Shown: positions 1 through 6,152 of the stretch, one piece after another
Numbering within the stretch: the first letter of the stretch is position 1
Layout: every line of letters starts with the position of its first letter
Origin: an uncultured Clostridia bacterium
GTDB lineage: Bacteria; Bacillota; Clostridia; TANB77; CAG-508
Length of the DNA stretch: 15,409 nt
NCBI GenBank assembly: GCA_944386375.1
Contig: CALXAW010000022.1
Coordinates: forward strand, 1 to 15,409
Reading direction: 5' to 3'
Made by a program: the position numbers and the translations under genes
Notes under the pieces: generated by a model
What the model was told of the DNA's origin: nothing
What the model saw: the letters and a program-made list of their open reading frames with translations, nothing else
The model's database searches: none

Positions 1-1
1 A

Positions 2-24
2 CCCTAGCTGATTATCAGCTAGGG
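2..24. terminator. perfect 10-bp hairpin at the window edge, probable terminator
   Basis: A 10-bp perfect inverted repeat (CCCTAGCTGA with its complement) flanks a 3-base loop. It lies about 36 nt beyond the stop codon of the minus-strand gene ending at 61, where a rho-independent terminator would be expected. The T-tract for a minus-strand terminator would fall before base 1, so it cannot be seen. The plus-strand side has only a weak T-rich stretch. Confidence 0.55.
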
Positions 25-60
25 TTGTTTGAGTTTCCCATTTCATTTAATTTTAATTAC

Positions 61-330
61 TTAAGGTTCTTCAATTCTACCTTCTCTACCTTTAGCAGCA
101 AATTGCCAAGAAACAATATTTTGGACATATGTTTTTTCGCCCTTTTTTTCCATTGTTAGTTTAACATCATATCCTTCATTTGCAAGCATTTCTGCTGTTT
201 CTCGGTATAATAATGTTCCTTCACATACACATGCTCTGTTTACTCCTAAGTAAACAGCTTCTTCGATTTCTTTCATTGCAATGTCAAATTGAGCTTGAAT
301 GGATGCTTCTCGTGCTTCATATGCTTTCAT
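61..330 (-). CDS. small MKAYEA-family protein, phage-like, function unknown (copy 2 of 2)
   Basis: This encodes an 89-residue soluble protein with no signal peptide or membrane segment. The start has a GGAGG site 7 nt upstream. The protein begins MKAYEA and has a helical first half rich in Glu and Ala. It then shows a pattern of a Leu-rich helix (residues about 40-50), an EGYDVKL strand (about 52-58) and a final NIVSWQFA motif (about 71-78). That 'GY.V...(T)ISW' ending is, from memory, common in small uncharacterised proteins of Firmicutes phages, often near structural genes, so a phage origin is suggested but not proven. Two adjacent cysteines (VCEG and the preceding RAC) are notable. It is the second gene of a two-gene operon, 25 nt after the related gene at 356-712. 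No enzymatic motif is visible and the function is unknown. Confidence 0.75.
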   Translation of the reverse strand: MKAYEAREASIQAQFDIAMKEIEEAVYLGVNRACVCEGTLLYRETAEMLANEGYDVKLTMEKKGEKTYVQNIVSWQFAAKGREGRIEEP

Positions 331-355
331 GTTAAATCCTCCTGTAGTCTATTTC

Positions 356-712
356 TTAATTGAAGTTTCTTTTGGTAATAATATCACCAATTTCACCTTG
401 TTTTGCATGTCGCCATGAAACAATTGTGTTTTCGTCATGCACATTAGACATACCTCTATTAATAATAACAGTATATCCTTCGTCTGCAATCATTTTTTCT
501 ACTTTTTTGTCAATTGCATTAAATCCACGAACATTAATTTTAAATAATCCAAGTCCTGCTGCTGATTCGATTGCTTTCATTAAGGCTACATATTCTTCTT
601 TAGAAGTTATATGTGTTGATTCTTCCCGCGGTTTTTCAATTCGCAAAGAATCGTACACCATACCTGCCTTAGATATTTCTTGTGCCTTTTGCAATGCTTC
701 ATATGCTTTCAT
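356..712 (-). CDS. small MKAYEA-family protein, phage-like, function unknown (copy 1 of 2)
   Basis: This encodes a 118-residue soluble protein, paralogous to its downstream neighbour. Both begin MKAYEA and end with a GY.V strand followed by IVSW and an A-x-x-G segment. It has an insert of about 30 residues after the first helix (around SLRIEKPREEST) that the shorter copy lacks. The ATG at 712 is chosen because AGGAGG lies 7 nt upstream and because the neighbour has a nearly identical RBS and first codons. The open frame continues to a TTG at 814 without a ribosome binding site, and that part lies in the structured leader. In-frame starts within the leader (for example the ATG giving MSIPFDCKKQ) have only weak RBS-like bases. 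It is the first gene after a strong promoter. The function is unknown, and the IVSW pattern points to phage-type small proteins. Confidence 0.75.
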   Translation of the reverse strand: MKAYEALQKAQEISKAGMVYDSLRIEKPREESTHITSKEEYVALMKAIESAAGLGLFKINVRGFNAIDKKVEKMIADEGYTVIINRGMSNVHDENTIVSWRHAKQGEIGDIITKRNFN

Positions 713-771
713 GTTAAAACCTCCTAAGTATTTACACTGTTTTTTGCAATCAAATGGGATACTCATTTTTT

Positions 772-816
772 TGTTGCCTTTACAGCAACATTTTAATTGA
801 GAAATTTTTCTCAATT
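772..816 (-). other. structured 5' leader with two stem-loops
   Basis: The transcript from the promoter at 843-871 would have a leader of about 120 nt before the ATG at 712. It contains a perfect 10-bp inverted repeat (795-804 with 807-816) and a second 6-bp stem (772-777 with 785-790, 7-nt loop). In transcript orientation the second stem is followed by a run of A, not U, so neither looks like a terminator. They could stabilise the message or control translation. Confidence 0.5.
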
Positions 817-842
817 AGCAAAGAAAATCTTTGTACATAATT

Positions 843-871
843 ATTATAACAAACTTTTCTTTCAAAGTCAA
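843..871 (-). promoter_or_regulatory. sigma-A-type promoter for the MKAYEA gene pair
   Basis: Read on the minus strand there is TTGACT (866-871), a 17-bp spacer and a perfect TATAAT (843-848). It points towards the two small genes and is divergent from the fba promoter about 35 bp away. No other minus-strand gene lies between. The near-consensus boxes suggest strong expression. Confidence 0.75.
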
Positions 872-906
872 TTTATGTAAACATTTTTTACTATTTCTTT
901 ACAAAC

Positions 907-935
907 TTGACATCTATGAATTTTAGCAATAAAAT
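907..935 (+). promoter_or_regulatory. sigma-A-type promoter for fba
   Basis: TTGACA (907-912), a 17-bp spacer and TAAAAT (930-935) lie 36 bp before the fba start. A second TATAAT at 941-946 lacks a partner -35 box at proper spacing and is less likely to be used. A strong purine-rich site (GAGGAGGAG, 957-965) follows. Confidence 0.7.
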
Positions 936-970
936 ATGGATATAATTTATAAAAAAGAGGAGGAGATTTT

Positions 971-1903
971 ATGGCTTTAGTTACAACAAAGGATATGTTT
1001 GCAAAGTCTATGAATGAAAATTTTGCAGTAGGAGCTTTTAATATAAATAATATGGAAATTATGCAAGCTATTGTTGATGCTGCAGCAGAAGAAAATTCAC
1101 CAGTAATTTTACAGGCTTCTTCTTCTGCAATTAAATATGCTAGAGTGAATTATTTAATGAAAATGCTTGAGGCTGCTGTTGAGGAACATCCTAATATTCC
1201 TATCGCAATACATCTTGACCATGGTCCTGATTTTGAAACTTGCAAAATGTGTGTTGATGCTGGTTTTACTTCTGTTATGATTGATGGCTCTAAATATGAT
1301 TTTGAAGAAAATGTTGCCTTAACTAAACAAGTAGTAGATTATGCTCATTCACATGGAGTAGTTGTAGAAGCTGAACTTGGCAAACTTGCTGGTATAGAAG
1401 ATGAGGTTAATGTTGATGCAAAAGACGCTATGTATACTGATCCTATCCAAGCGGAAGATTTTGTTAAAAGAACAGGATGTGATTCTTTAGCTATTGCTAT
1501 TGGTACTAGCCATGGTGCATATAAGTTTAAGGGAGAAGCTAAATTGAGATTTGATATTTTAAAAGAAATTAAACAAAGAATTCCTAATACTCCTATTGTA
1601 TTGCATGGCGCTTCTACTGTTATTCCAGAATTAGTAGATATGTGTAATAAGTATGGTGGTAATATTCCAGGTGCTAAAGGTGTACCAGACGAAATGCTTT
1701 ACGAGGCAAGTCATAGTGGTGTTTCTAAAATAAATGTTGATACAGATTTGCGTTTAGCTATGACAGGCGCTATTAGAAAAGTTCTTGCAGAAGAACCTAA
1801 TGTATTTGACCCAAGAAAATATTTAACTCCTGCACGTGATTTAATTAAACAAACTGTACAACATAAGATTAGAGATGTTTTTGGTTCAACTAATAAAGCA
1901 TAA
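971..1903 (+). CDS. fba: class II fructose-1,6-bisphosphate aldolase
   Basis: This cytosolic zinc enzyme of glycolysis and gluconeogenesis interconverts fructose 1,6-bisphosphate with dihydroxyacetone phosphate and glyceraldehyde 3-phosphate. The 310-residue length is normal for the class II family. Family motifs are intact. HLDHG at 81-85 carries the catalytic Asp83 and the zinc ligand His84. EAELG lies at 133-137. GTSHG (178-182) and LHGAS (211-215) supply the other metal histidines, 181 and 212. NVDTDLR (255-261) is the phosphate-binding segment. The start at 971 is set by a strong GAGGAGG site 6-8 nt upstream. It is monocistronic, with its own promoter and a terminator. A tagatose-bisphosphate aldolase is the main alternative within the fold, but length and motifs favour FBP aldolase. 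Its last codons lie inside the palindromic terminator shared with the opposing gene. Confidence 0.96.
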   Translation: MALVTTKDMFAKSMNENFAVGAFNINNMEIMQAIVDAAAEENSPVILQASSSAIKYARVNYLMKMLEAAVEEHPNIPIAIHLDHGPDFETCKMCVDAGFTSVMIDGSKYDFEENVALTKQVVDYAHSHGVVVEAELGKLAGIEDEVNVDAKDAMYTDPIQAEDFVKRTGCDSLAIAIGTSHGAYKFKGEAKLRFDILKEIKQRIPNTPIVLHGASTVIPELVDMCNKYGGNIPGAKGVPDEMLYEASHSGVSKINVDTDLRLAMTGAIRKVLAEEPNVFDPRKYLTPARDLIKQTVQHKIRDVFGSTNKA

Positions 1904-1945
1904 AGAAATCCCGGTTTTCCGGGATTTCTTTATGCTTTATTAGTT
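1888..1945. terminator. bidirectional terminator, 27-bp perfect inverted repeat spanning both stop codons
   Basis: Bases 1888-1914 and 1919-1945 are exact reverse complements around a TTTT loop. The core (AAATCCCGG with CCGGGATTT) is a GC-rich stem followed by T-rich sequence in both directions, as expected for a shared rho-independent terminator between the convergent fba and the gene ending at 1940. The repeat is unusually long. It includes the final codons and stop of fba and the stop codon and last codon of the minus-strand gene, so the two genes end in the same DNA sequence. Confidence 0.88.
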
Positions 1946-3247
1946 ATTATTGTTATTATCTTCTTTATTTTCGTTGTTTGTTTCTTCTTTTTGTGTTTCT
2001 TGTGCTTCTTTTAGCTCTGGCTTTATTTCTTTTTCTACAGACTCTTCTATTTTTTTATTTTTATGTGGTATTATTTTTTTAGTTAAAATTCCAAGTCCTA
2101 GTATTATTGCTACAAATTCTATAAAGCCACCTACATATGGTATTTGCCCTATTGCCCATAATACAACTGCTATACATACTACAATTCCAAGCTTTTGCCA
2201 TTTGTTTTCCATTTTTATTTTTTCTGTTATTGCTTCTGCAACTGCTATTACAAAATATGCTGATGCTATTAATAATAATAATACATATAATGCTAATAGT
2301 GCAAATGCTACACTTACTGTTACTTGTAAAATTAGTAAAAGTAAAACTAATAATGGTATTGCAAAAAGTGCTAATAGCCCAAAGCCTATTGTTTGTAATG
2401 GCTTTTTGGTTAATGTTTCTTTAGCTTCTTCTGCAAATTTAGGTGTTAGCCATATTGTTAATAAATATATTACTAATGCCATTATTACAAACATTGCTAC
2501 TGAATATAAATATGTTTCTACAGTTGTTGCTGTTGGCTCTGCAACTGATTTATTAAAATTAATATCTCCTTCTACATAATTTTTATCTATATTAATTTCG
2601 TTTTCTGATGTATAATTTAAGGTTCCAAATATTTTTCCTGTAGCATTTGTATCTTCTGATGTAAATGCTATATTATTTAATATTGCACTTACATTTCTTC
2701 CTATTGGTCCTAATACATTAAATTTATTTGTCATAATGTGTGCATCTCTATATATATACCCACTTGCTCCTATTGTTAGGTTGTCTGTACAAGTATATAT
2801 ATCATATACTATACCATTAACATTAATATTTGTTGCTACTGCAAATAAATTGTTATATATGTACCCTCCATCTATGTTGATATTATTTGCAATTATAAAT
2901 GCGTCTCCTCCTATTTGTGATGTTATGTTTACTGTGTCTGCTATTATAAATAAGTTTCCATCTACTGTATAGTCTACTGTTACTGTACCTGTTTCTATTA
3001 GATATACATCTGATTCTTTTGTTGTATTTGCCCCACTTTCTGCTTGCTCTTCTGCAGCAGCCTCTGCTTCTTCTTCTGTTATATTTTCTTCAGTTGAAGC
3101 TTCTGTTTCTGGAGCTGTTTCTGTTGTTTCTGTGCTTTCTGTTACAGATTCTTCTTGTGTTTCTACTGCTAAGCTTGAAGAAGATGATAGTGCTATTACT
3201 ATTGATATTAGTATTGCAATTGTTACTTTTGAAATTGTTTTTAGCAT
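1940..3247 (-). CDS. secreted/membrane protein with bactofilin-like repeat region and C-terminal membrane helices
   Basis: This encodes a 435-residue protein. A signal peptide (residues 1-27, hydrophobic core ending SSLA) is followed by a low-complexity Glu/Thr/Ala region (28-78). Residues about 80-235 repeat short beta-strand units (VDGNLFIIADTVNIT, GGDAFIIANNINI and similar) of the bactofilin or polymer-forming type. Hydrophobic segments follow at about 247-267, 284-309, 311-338 and 354-388. The tail is charged and ends in five Asn. The layout implies an extracellular beta-solenoid anchored in the membrane, perhaps a surface or envelope scaffold. That is inference, since classical bactofilins are cytoplasmic. 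The start at 3247 has AGGAGG 7 nt upstream, while a start 39 bases further upstream lacks an RBS. The gene is monocistronic, behind a promoter overlapped by a long palindrome. Confidence 0.85.
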   Translation of the reverse strand: MLKTISKVTIAILISIVIALSSSSSLAVETQEESVTESTETTETAPETEASTEENITEEEAEAAAEEQAESGANTTKESDVYLIETGTVTVDYTVDGNLFIIADTVNITSQIGGDAFIIANNINIDGGYIYNNLFAVATNINVNGIVYDIYTCTDNLTIGASGYIYRDAHIMTNKFNVLGPIGRNVSAILNNIAFTSEDTNATGKIFGTLNYTSENEINIDKNYVEGDINFNKSVAEPTATTVETYLYSVAMFVIMALVIYLLTIWLTPKFAEEAKETLTKKPLQTIGFGLLALFAIPLLVLLLLILQVTVSVAFALLALYVLLLLIASAYFVIAVAEAITEKIKMENKWQKLGIVVCIAVVLWAIGQIPYVGGFIEFVAIILGLGILTKKIIPHKNKKIEESVEKEIKPELKEAQETQKEETNNENKEDNNNNN

Positions 3248-3272
3248 AATTAACCTCCTATTTTTAGTTATG

Positions 3273-3317
3273 TATTTTAACAGCATAAGAAATATTATTT
3301 CTTATGCTGTTAAAATA
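3273..3317. repeat. 21-bp perfect palindrome covering the -10 box and mRNA start
   Basis: Bases 3273-3293 and 3297-3317 are exact reverse complements with a 3-base centre. On the minus strand it begins inside the -10 box (3315-3320) and runs to about 9 nt before the AGGAGG of the gene at 1940-3247. It can act as an operator in DNA or give the mRNA a hairpin at or near its 5' end. No gene converges here from the plus strand, so a terminator role is not obvious. Confidence 0.75.
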
Positions 3318-3343
3318 ATATATCTTTAATTTATTTTTGTCAA
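3315..3343 (-). promoter_or_regulatory. promoter for the bactofilin-like membrane protein gene
   Basis: On the minus strand TTGACA (3338-3343) is followed by a 17-bp spacer and TATTAT (3315-3320). The predicted start of transcription falls near 3308, inside the 21-bp palindrome. Confidence 0.7.
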
Positions 3344-3378
3344 TTCTTTTTATAACAAAAGCAACATGATTTGTAATT

Positions 3379-3885
3379 TTATAATTTAATTTTATTTACC
3401 CTAGTATCAATTTTCTTATTTTCTTTTTCTAATTGTTTTAAACTCTTTTTAGGCGTAGGCAGTTCTTCTGGCATAGTTCCACCAGCCTCTTTAATTGCTT
3501 TTCTAACTATTTTTCCAATTTTATTATGCGTAACGCATGCTTTCTTTTCAGTGTCAACTTTATCTCTTTTTAATCTTGGATTTGCATTTTGTGCTATTAA
3601 ATAACAAGCATAACGAGTTAATTTATAGTCTTTGATTTCAACTTCTGCATTATTAGCACGTTTTGACAACTTATTGACGTCAATAAAATGTTCAAACACA
3701 CTAATGCCACTATTTTCACAAGATATTTTAGCTTTATCAATTATTTTTTCGAAATTTTGCCAGTTTGAATATTGTAGAATAGGCATAAGTTCTCTAGCAT
3801 ACCAAAATTCAACGCCGTTTTTATCAATATGTTTTATATCTTCAAATGATTTATTAGTCTTATCTATATCATTCAATAATATCAT
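3379..3885 (-). CDS. dinD: DinD-like DNA damage-inducible protein, shortened by an internal deletion
   Basis: This encodes 168 residues. The first ~104 match the N-terminal part of DinD, with the motifs FEDIKHIDKNGVEFW, ARELMPIL, NWQNFEKII and LTRYACYLIAQN. Residues ~105-157 match the extreme C-terminus of the family, with LKRD, THNKIGKIVRKAI and GGTMPEELPTP. E. coli DinD is about 274 residues, so roughly 100 central residues are missing and the frame is kept across the junction at about 3570-3580. E. coli DinD inhibits RecA filaments, and whether this short form does anything is unknown. The ATG at 3883-3885 directly abuts GGAG; a TTG at 3874-3876 has better spacing (9 nt) and may be the true start. 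No LexA-type box was recognised upstream. The gene is monocistronic. Confidence 0.8.
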   Translation of the reverse strand: MILLNDIDKTNKSFEDIKHIDKNGVEFWYARELMPILQYSNWQNFEKIIDKAKISCENSGISVFEHFIDVNKLSKRANNAEVEIKDYKLTRYACYLIAQNANPRLKRDKVDTEKKACVTHNKIGKIVRKAIKEAGGTMPEELPTPKKSLKQLEKENKKIDTRVNKIKL

Positions 3886-3898
3886 CTCCGTTTCGTAA

Positions 3899-4127
3899 TA
3901 TTTTATTTTTATTTTATTTTTAATGATTAATCTATTTATTTAGAGGTACAAAAAATTAGGGTATAAGTATACCAAAATATTAAATCTACATTAGTATTTC
4001 TGATAAATTTGAAAAGTAAGAAAATTATAATTTGATTAAATACTTCGAAAAAATAATATTGCGTTGCATTAAAATTGCATTAAATCAATAATAGAAAAAG
4101 AAATTAAAACTTCCTCTTTTTATAATG
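3899..4127. other. AT-rich intergenic region between dinD-like gene and tRNA-Leu
   Basis: No supported gene lies here. A 14-bp palindrome (GGTATA-AG-TATACC, 3960-3973) could be a regulatory site for the minus-strand dinD-like gene, but no convincing promoter pair accompanies it. A short direct repeat (TTGCATTAAA-type) occurs near 4066-4085. No clear terminator for the tRNA gene was seen. Confidence 0.4.
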
Positions 4128-4211
4128 TGGTGCGGATGAGAGGACTCGAACCTCCACGCCGTTGGCACTGGTTCCTAAGACCAGCGCGTCTGCCAGTTCC
4201 GCCACATCCGC
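4128..4211 (-). tRNA. tRNA-Leu, anticodon UAG, CCA encoded
   Basis: On the minus strand the gene runs from GCGGATG to CATCCGC, A and an encoded CCA. The acceptor stem has 7 pairs. The D arm is GCGG..CGC. The anticodon stem CTGGT/ACCAG encloses the loop CTTAGGA, so the anticodon is UAG and reads CUN codons. The long variable arm (GCC..GGC) is typical of class II tRNAs such as Leu, and the T arm loop is TTCGAGT. Length is 84 with CCA. Confidence 0.96.
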
Positions 4212-4230
4212 ATTTCTATTGACATTGTTT

Positions 4231-4260
4231 ATAATAACATACTTGTATGTTTGTTGTCAA
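4231..4260 (-). promoter_or_regulatory. promoter of tRNA-Leu with palindromic spacer
   Basis: On the minus strand TTGACA (4255-4260) and TATTAT (4231-4236) are separated by 18 bp, placing transcription start about 10 nt before the tRNA. The spacer holds a 16-bp palindrome, AACATAC-N2-GTATGTT (4236-4251), whose half-sites resemble the palindrome in the suf promoter. Confidence 0.65.
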
Positions 4261-4391
4261 GGCTATTTGTAAATTTTCTTTGCTAAAATTGCAGAAATTG
4301 TTACAAGTAAAATTGTGTACTATCTCTGAAGCTTAGCGACTTTTATATTAATCAGAAAATAATACTTTCTAATTAGTATAAAATATTTTTT

Positions 4392-4446
4392 AGCGGACTT
4401 TTTCTATACAAAAATCGCTTTACTCGAAAGTATACAAAAGTCCGCT
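4392..4446. repeat. long imperfect hairpin in the suf/tRNA intergenic region
   Basis: The arms AGCGGACTTTT-TC-TATAC (4392-4409) and GTATAC-AAAAGTCCGCT (4430-4446) pair over 11 plus 5 bases around a small bulge, with a 20-nt loop. It lies about 50 nt beyond the sufU stop. Neither strand has a T-run after the stem, so it is not a standard intrinsic terminator, although it could still protect or end the suf transcript. A partial copy of the arm (TTAGCGACTTTT) occurs near 4336-4347. The rest of 4261-4493 shows no gene. Confidence 0.6.
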
Positions 4447-4493
4447 TCTGCTGTTTATGAATTATATCTAAGCCTATAAATCCTCAATAATAT

Positions 4494-4916
4494 TTATAAC
4501 ATTTTTTCTATTGTATGCCATGCTAGTAGTGCACATTTTACTCTTGCTGGCATATATGCAATGTTTTTAAATGCTATTGCATCTTCTAATTTTTCTAATT
4601 GCTTTTCATCTGTTGTTTCTCTTTTTATCATATCTATAAATGTTTTTACTATTTCTTTTGCTTCTTGTATGGTCTTTCCTCTTAATACATCACTCATTAT
4701 TGATGTTGAGCTTTGTGATATTGCACATCCTTGACCAGTAAATGCTATATCTTCTATTATATTTCCATCCATCTTTAATTGTAGTTCTATTTCGTCTCCA
4801 CAACTTGGATTATGCCCTTTTTCTGTTTTATCTGCATTTTCTATTTTTCTTTTATTATATGAATTCATACTGTGTTCCATTATTAAGTCATTATATACAT
4901 CATTTAAGTCGCTCAA
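4494..4916 (-). CDS. sufU: SufU, zinc-bound sulfur-transfer partner of SufS
   Basis: This 140-residue cytosolic protein accepts persulfide sulfur from SufS for Fe-S cluster assembly. Zinc-site residues expected of Gram-positive SufU are present: Cys39 and Asp41 in PSCGDE, Cys64 in GQGCAIS, and Cys128 in RVKCAL. The stretch between the second and third cysteines (residues about 65-80, SQSSTSIMSDVLRGKT) contains the insert that separates SufU from IscU. The start is a TTG at 4916 with AGGAGGG 6-7 nt upstream; no ATG fits. It follows sufS by 12 nt and is the last gene of the operon. It is distinguished from IscU by the insert, the C-terminal sequence and the SUF context. Confidence 0.93.
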   Translation of the reverse strand: MSDLNDVYNDLIMEHSMNSYNKRKIENADKTEKGHNPSCGDEIELQLKMDGNIIEDIAFTGQGCAISQSSTSIMSDVLRGKTIQEAKEIVKTFIDMIKRETTDEKQLEKLEDAIAFKNIAYMPARVKCALLAWHTIEKML

Positions 4917-4928
4917 AATATTCCCTCC

Positions 4929-6152
4929 TTAGTGTATAAATTTACTAAACATATTATATGCCTTTTGTAATCCTTGTACTAATTTATCTACATCTTGTTT
5001 TGTATTGTATATATAAAATGTTGCTCTACAAGTTGCTGGTATATTCATATATCTTATAAGTGGTTGTGCACAATGGTCACCAGCTCTAATTGCAACATTA
5101 CAACTATCTAATATTGTTGCTAAATCGTGTGGATGCACTCCTTTTATATTAAAAGATATTACACTACAATGATTTTCTTTATTTGGTGTATAATATGTTT
5201 CTACATATTCTAATTTTGATAACTCTTGTTTTGCATATTCTACAATTTCTTGCTCTAATTTGTGTATAGTGTCAAACCCTATATTTTCTAAATATTTTAT
5301 TGCAGAGGCTAAACCTATTGCTCCTCCTACATTTTGTGTTCCTGCTTCAAATTTGTGTGGTAATTCTGCAAATGTGGTTTCTTGCTCATACACATATTCT
5401 ATCATATCTCCACCCATTATAAATGGTACCATATTTTCTAGTAATTGTTTTTTTCCATATAATACACCTATCCCAAGTGGTGCTAACATTTTGTGCCCAG
5501 AAAATACTACAAAGTCTGCATCTATATCTTGCACATCTATTTTCATATGTGGTACACTTTGTGCACAATCTGCTACAACTATTGCTCCATTTTGATGTGC
5601 TATTTTTGCTATTTCTTTTATTGGGTTTATTGTTCCTAATACATTTGATACATGTGTTATTGCAACTATTTTTGTATTTTTAGTTATTTTACTTTTTATT
5701 TCTTCTAGGTCTAGTTCGTAATTTTTATTTATATACATATACTTTAGTTTTGCACCATTTTGTTTTACAACTTTTTGCCATGGTACTAAATTTGAATGAT
5801 GCTCCATAATAGATATTACTATTTCGTCATCTTTTTTTATGTTTTCTAGTCCATATGAATATGCTATTAAATTTAATGCTTCACTTGCATTTTTGGTAAA
5901 TATTACTTCTTCTGAATATTTAGCATTTATAAATTTTGCTACAACTTCTCTTGCTCTTCCATATTCTTGTGTAGCACTTTCGCTTAATTTATATGTGCCT
6001 CTATATGGGTTTGCATTGGCAGTATTATAATATTTTTCTACTGCTTCTAACACTTGTTTAGGTTTTTGCGAAGTTGCGCCACTATCTAAATATGCTATAT
6101 TATTATCTTTTAAAATCAAAAAATCTTTTTTTATTTCTTCTGCACTAATCAC
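4929..6152 (-). CDS. sufS: SufS, PLP-dependent cysteine desulfurase
   Basis: The enzyme removes sulfur from L-cysteine, giving alanine and an enzyme persulfide passed to SufU. It has 407 residues, normal for group II desulfurases. Visible residues are His119 (EHHSN), Asp195 (VADCAQS), the PLP lysine Lys221 in SGHKML, and the catalytic Cys361 in AGDHCAQP. His342 (HPHD) is also kept; in Bacillus SufS this residue takes over a zinc ligand of SufU during sulfur transfer, which fits the neighbouring sufU. The usual HHC at the active cysteine is DHC here. The start is a GTG at 6152, immediately after the sufD stop, with GGGAG about 10 nt upstream. It is part of the suf operon. Confidence 0.95.
   Translation of the reverse strand: MISAEEIKKDFLILKDNNIAYLDSGATSQKPKQVLEAVEKYYNTANANPYRGTYKLSESATQEYGRAREVVAKFINAKYSEEVIFTKNASEALNLIAYSYGLENIKKDDEIVISIMEHHSNLVPWQKVVKQNGAKLKYMYINKNYELDLEEIKSKITKNTKIVAITHVSNVLGTINPIKEIAKIAHQNGAIVVADCAQSVPHMKIDVQDIDADFVVFSGHKMLAPLGIGVLYGKKQLLENMVPFIMGGDMIEYVYEQETTFAELPHKFEAGTQNVGGAIGLASAIKYLENIGFDTIHKLEQEIVEYAKQELSKLEYVETYYTPNKENHCSVISFNIKGVHPHDLATILDSCNVAIRAGDHCAQPLIRYMNIPATCRATFYIYNTKQDVDKLVQGLQKAYNMFSKFIH

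Noticed and set aside
360..800. Plus-strand open frame opposite the MKAYEA gene at 356-712
   Set aside because: The minus-strand gene has AGGAGG, a promoter and a paralogue with the same start. The plus-strand frame has no such support.
713..814. N-terminal extension of the MKAYEA gene to 814 or to the ATG giving MSIPFDCKKQ
   Set aside because: The TTG at 814 has no RBS and lies in a stem-loop. The internal ATG has only a weak AAAGG upstream. The neighbouring paralogue starts at the equivalent of 712 with the same RBS.
1950..2579. Long plus-strand open frame (209 codons) opposite the bactofilin-like gene
   Set aside because: It is antisense to a gene with a clear RBS, signal peptide and domains. 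Its translation is low-complexity Ser/Ile/Asn caused by the complementary codon bias, and it has no RBS.
3886..3985. LexA box upstream of the dinD-like gene
   Set aside because: No GAAC-N4-GTTC-type site is visible. The palindrome GGTATA-AG-TATACC is different, and no promoter could be placed with confidence.
4392..4446. Rho-independent terminator of the suf operon
   Set aside because: No T-run follows the stem on either strand, so it was recorded as a hairpin repeat instead.
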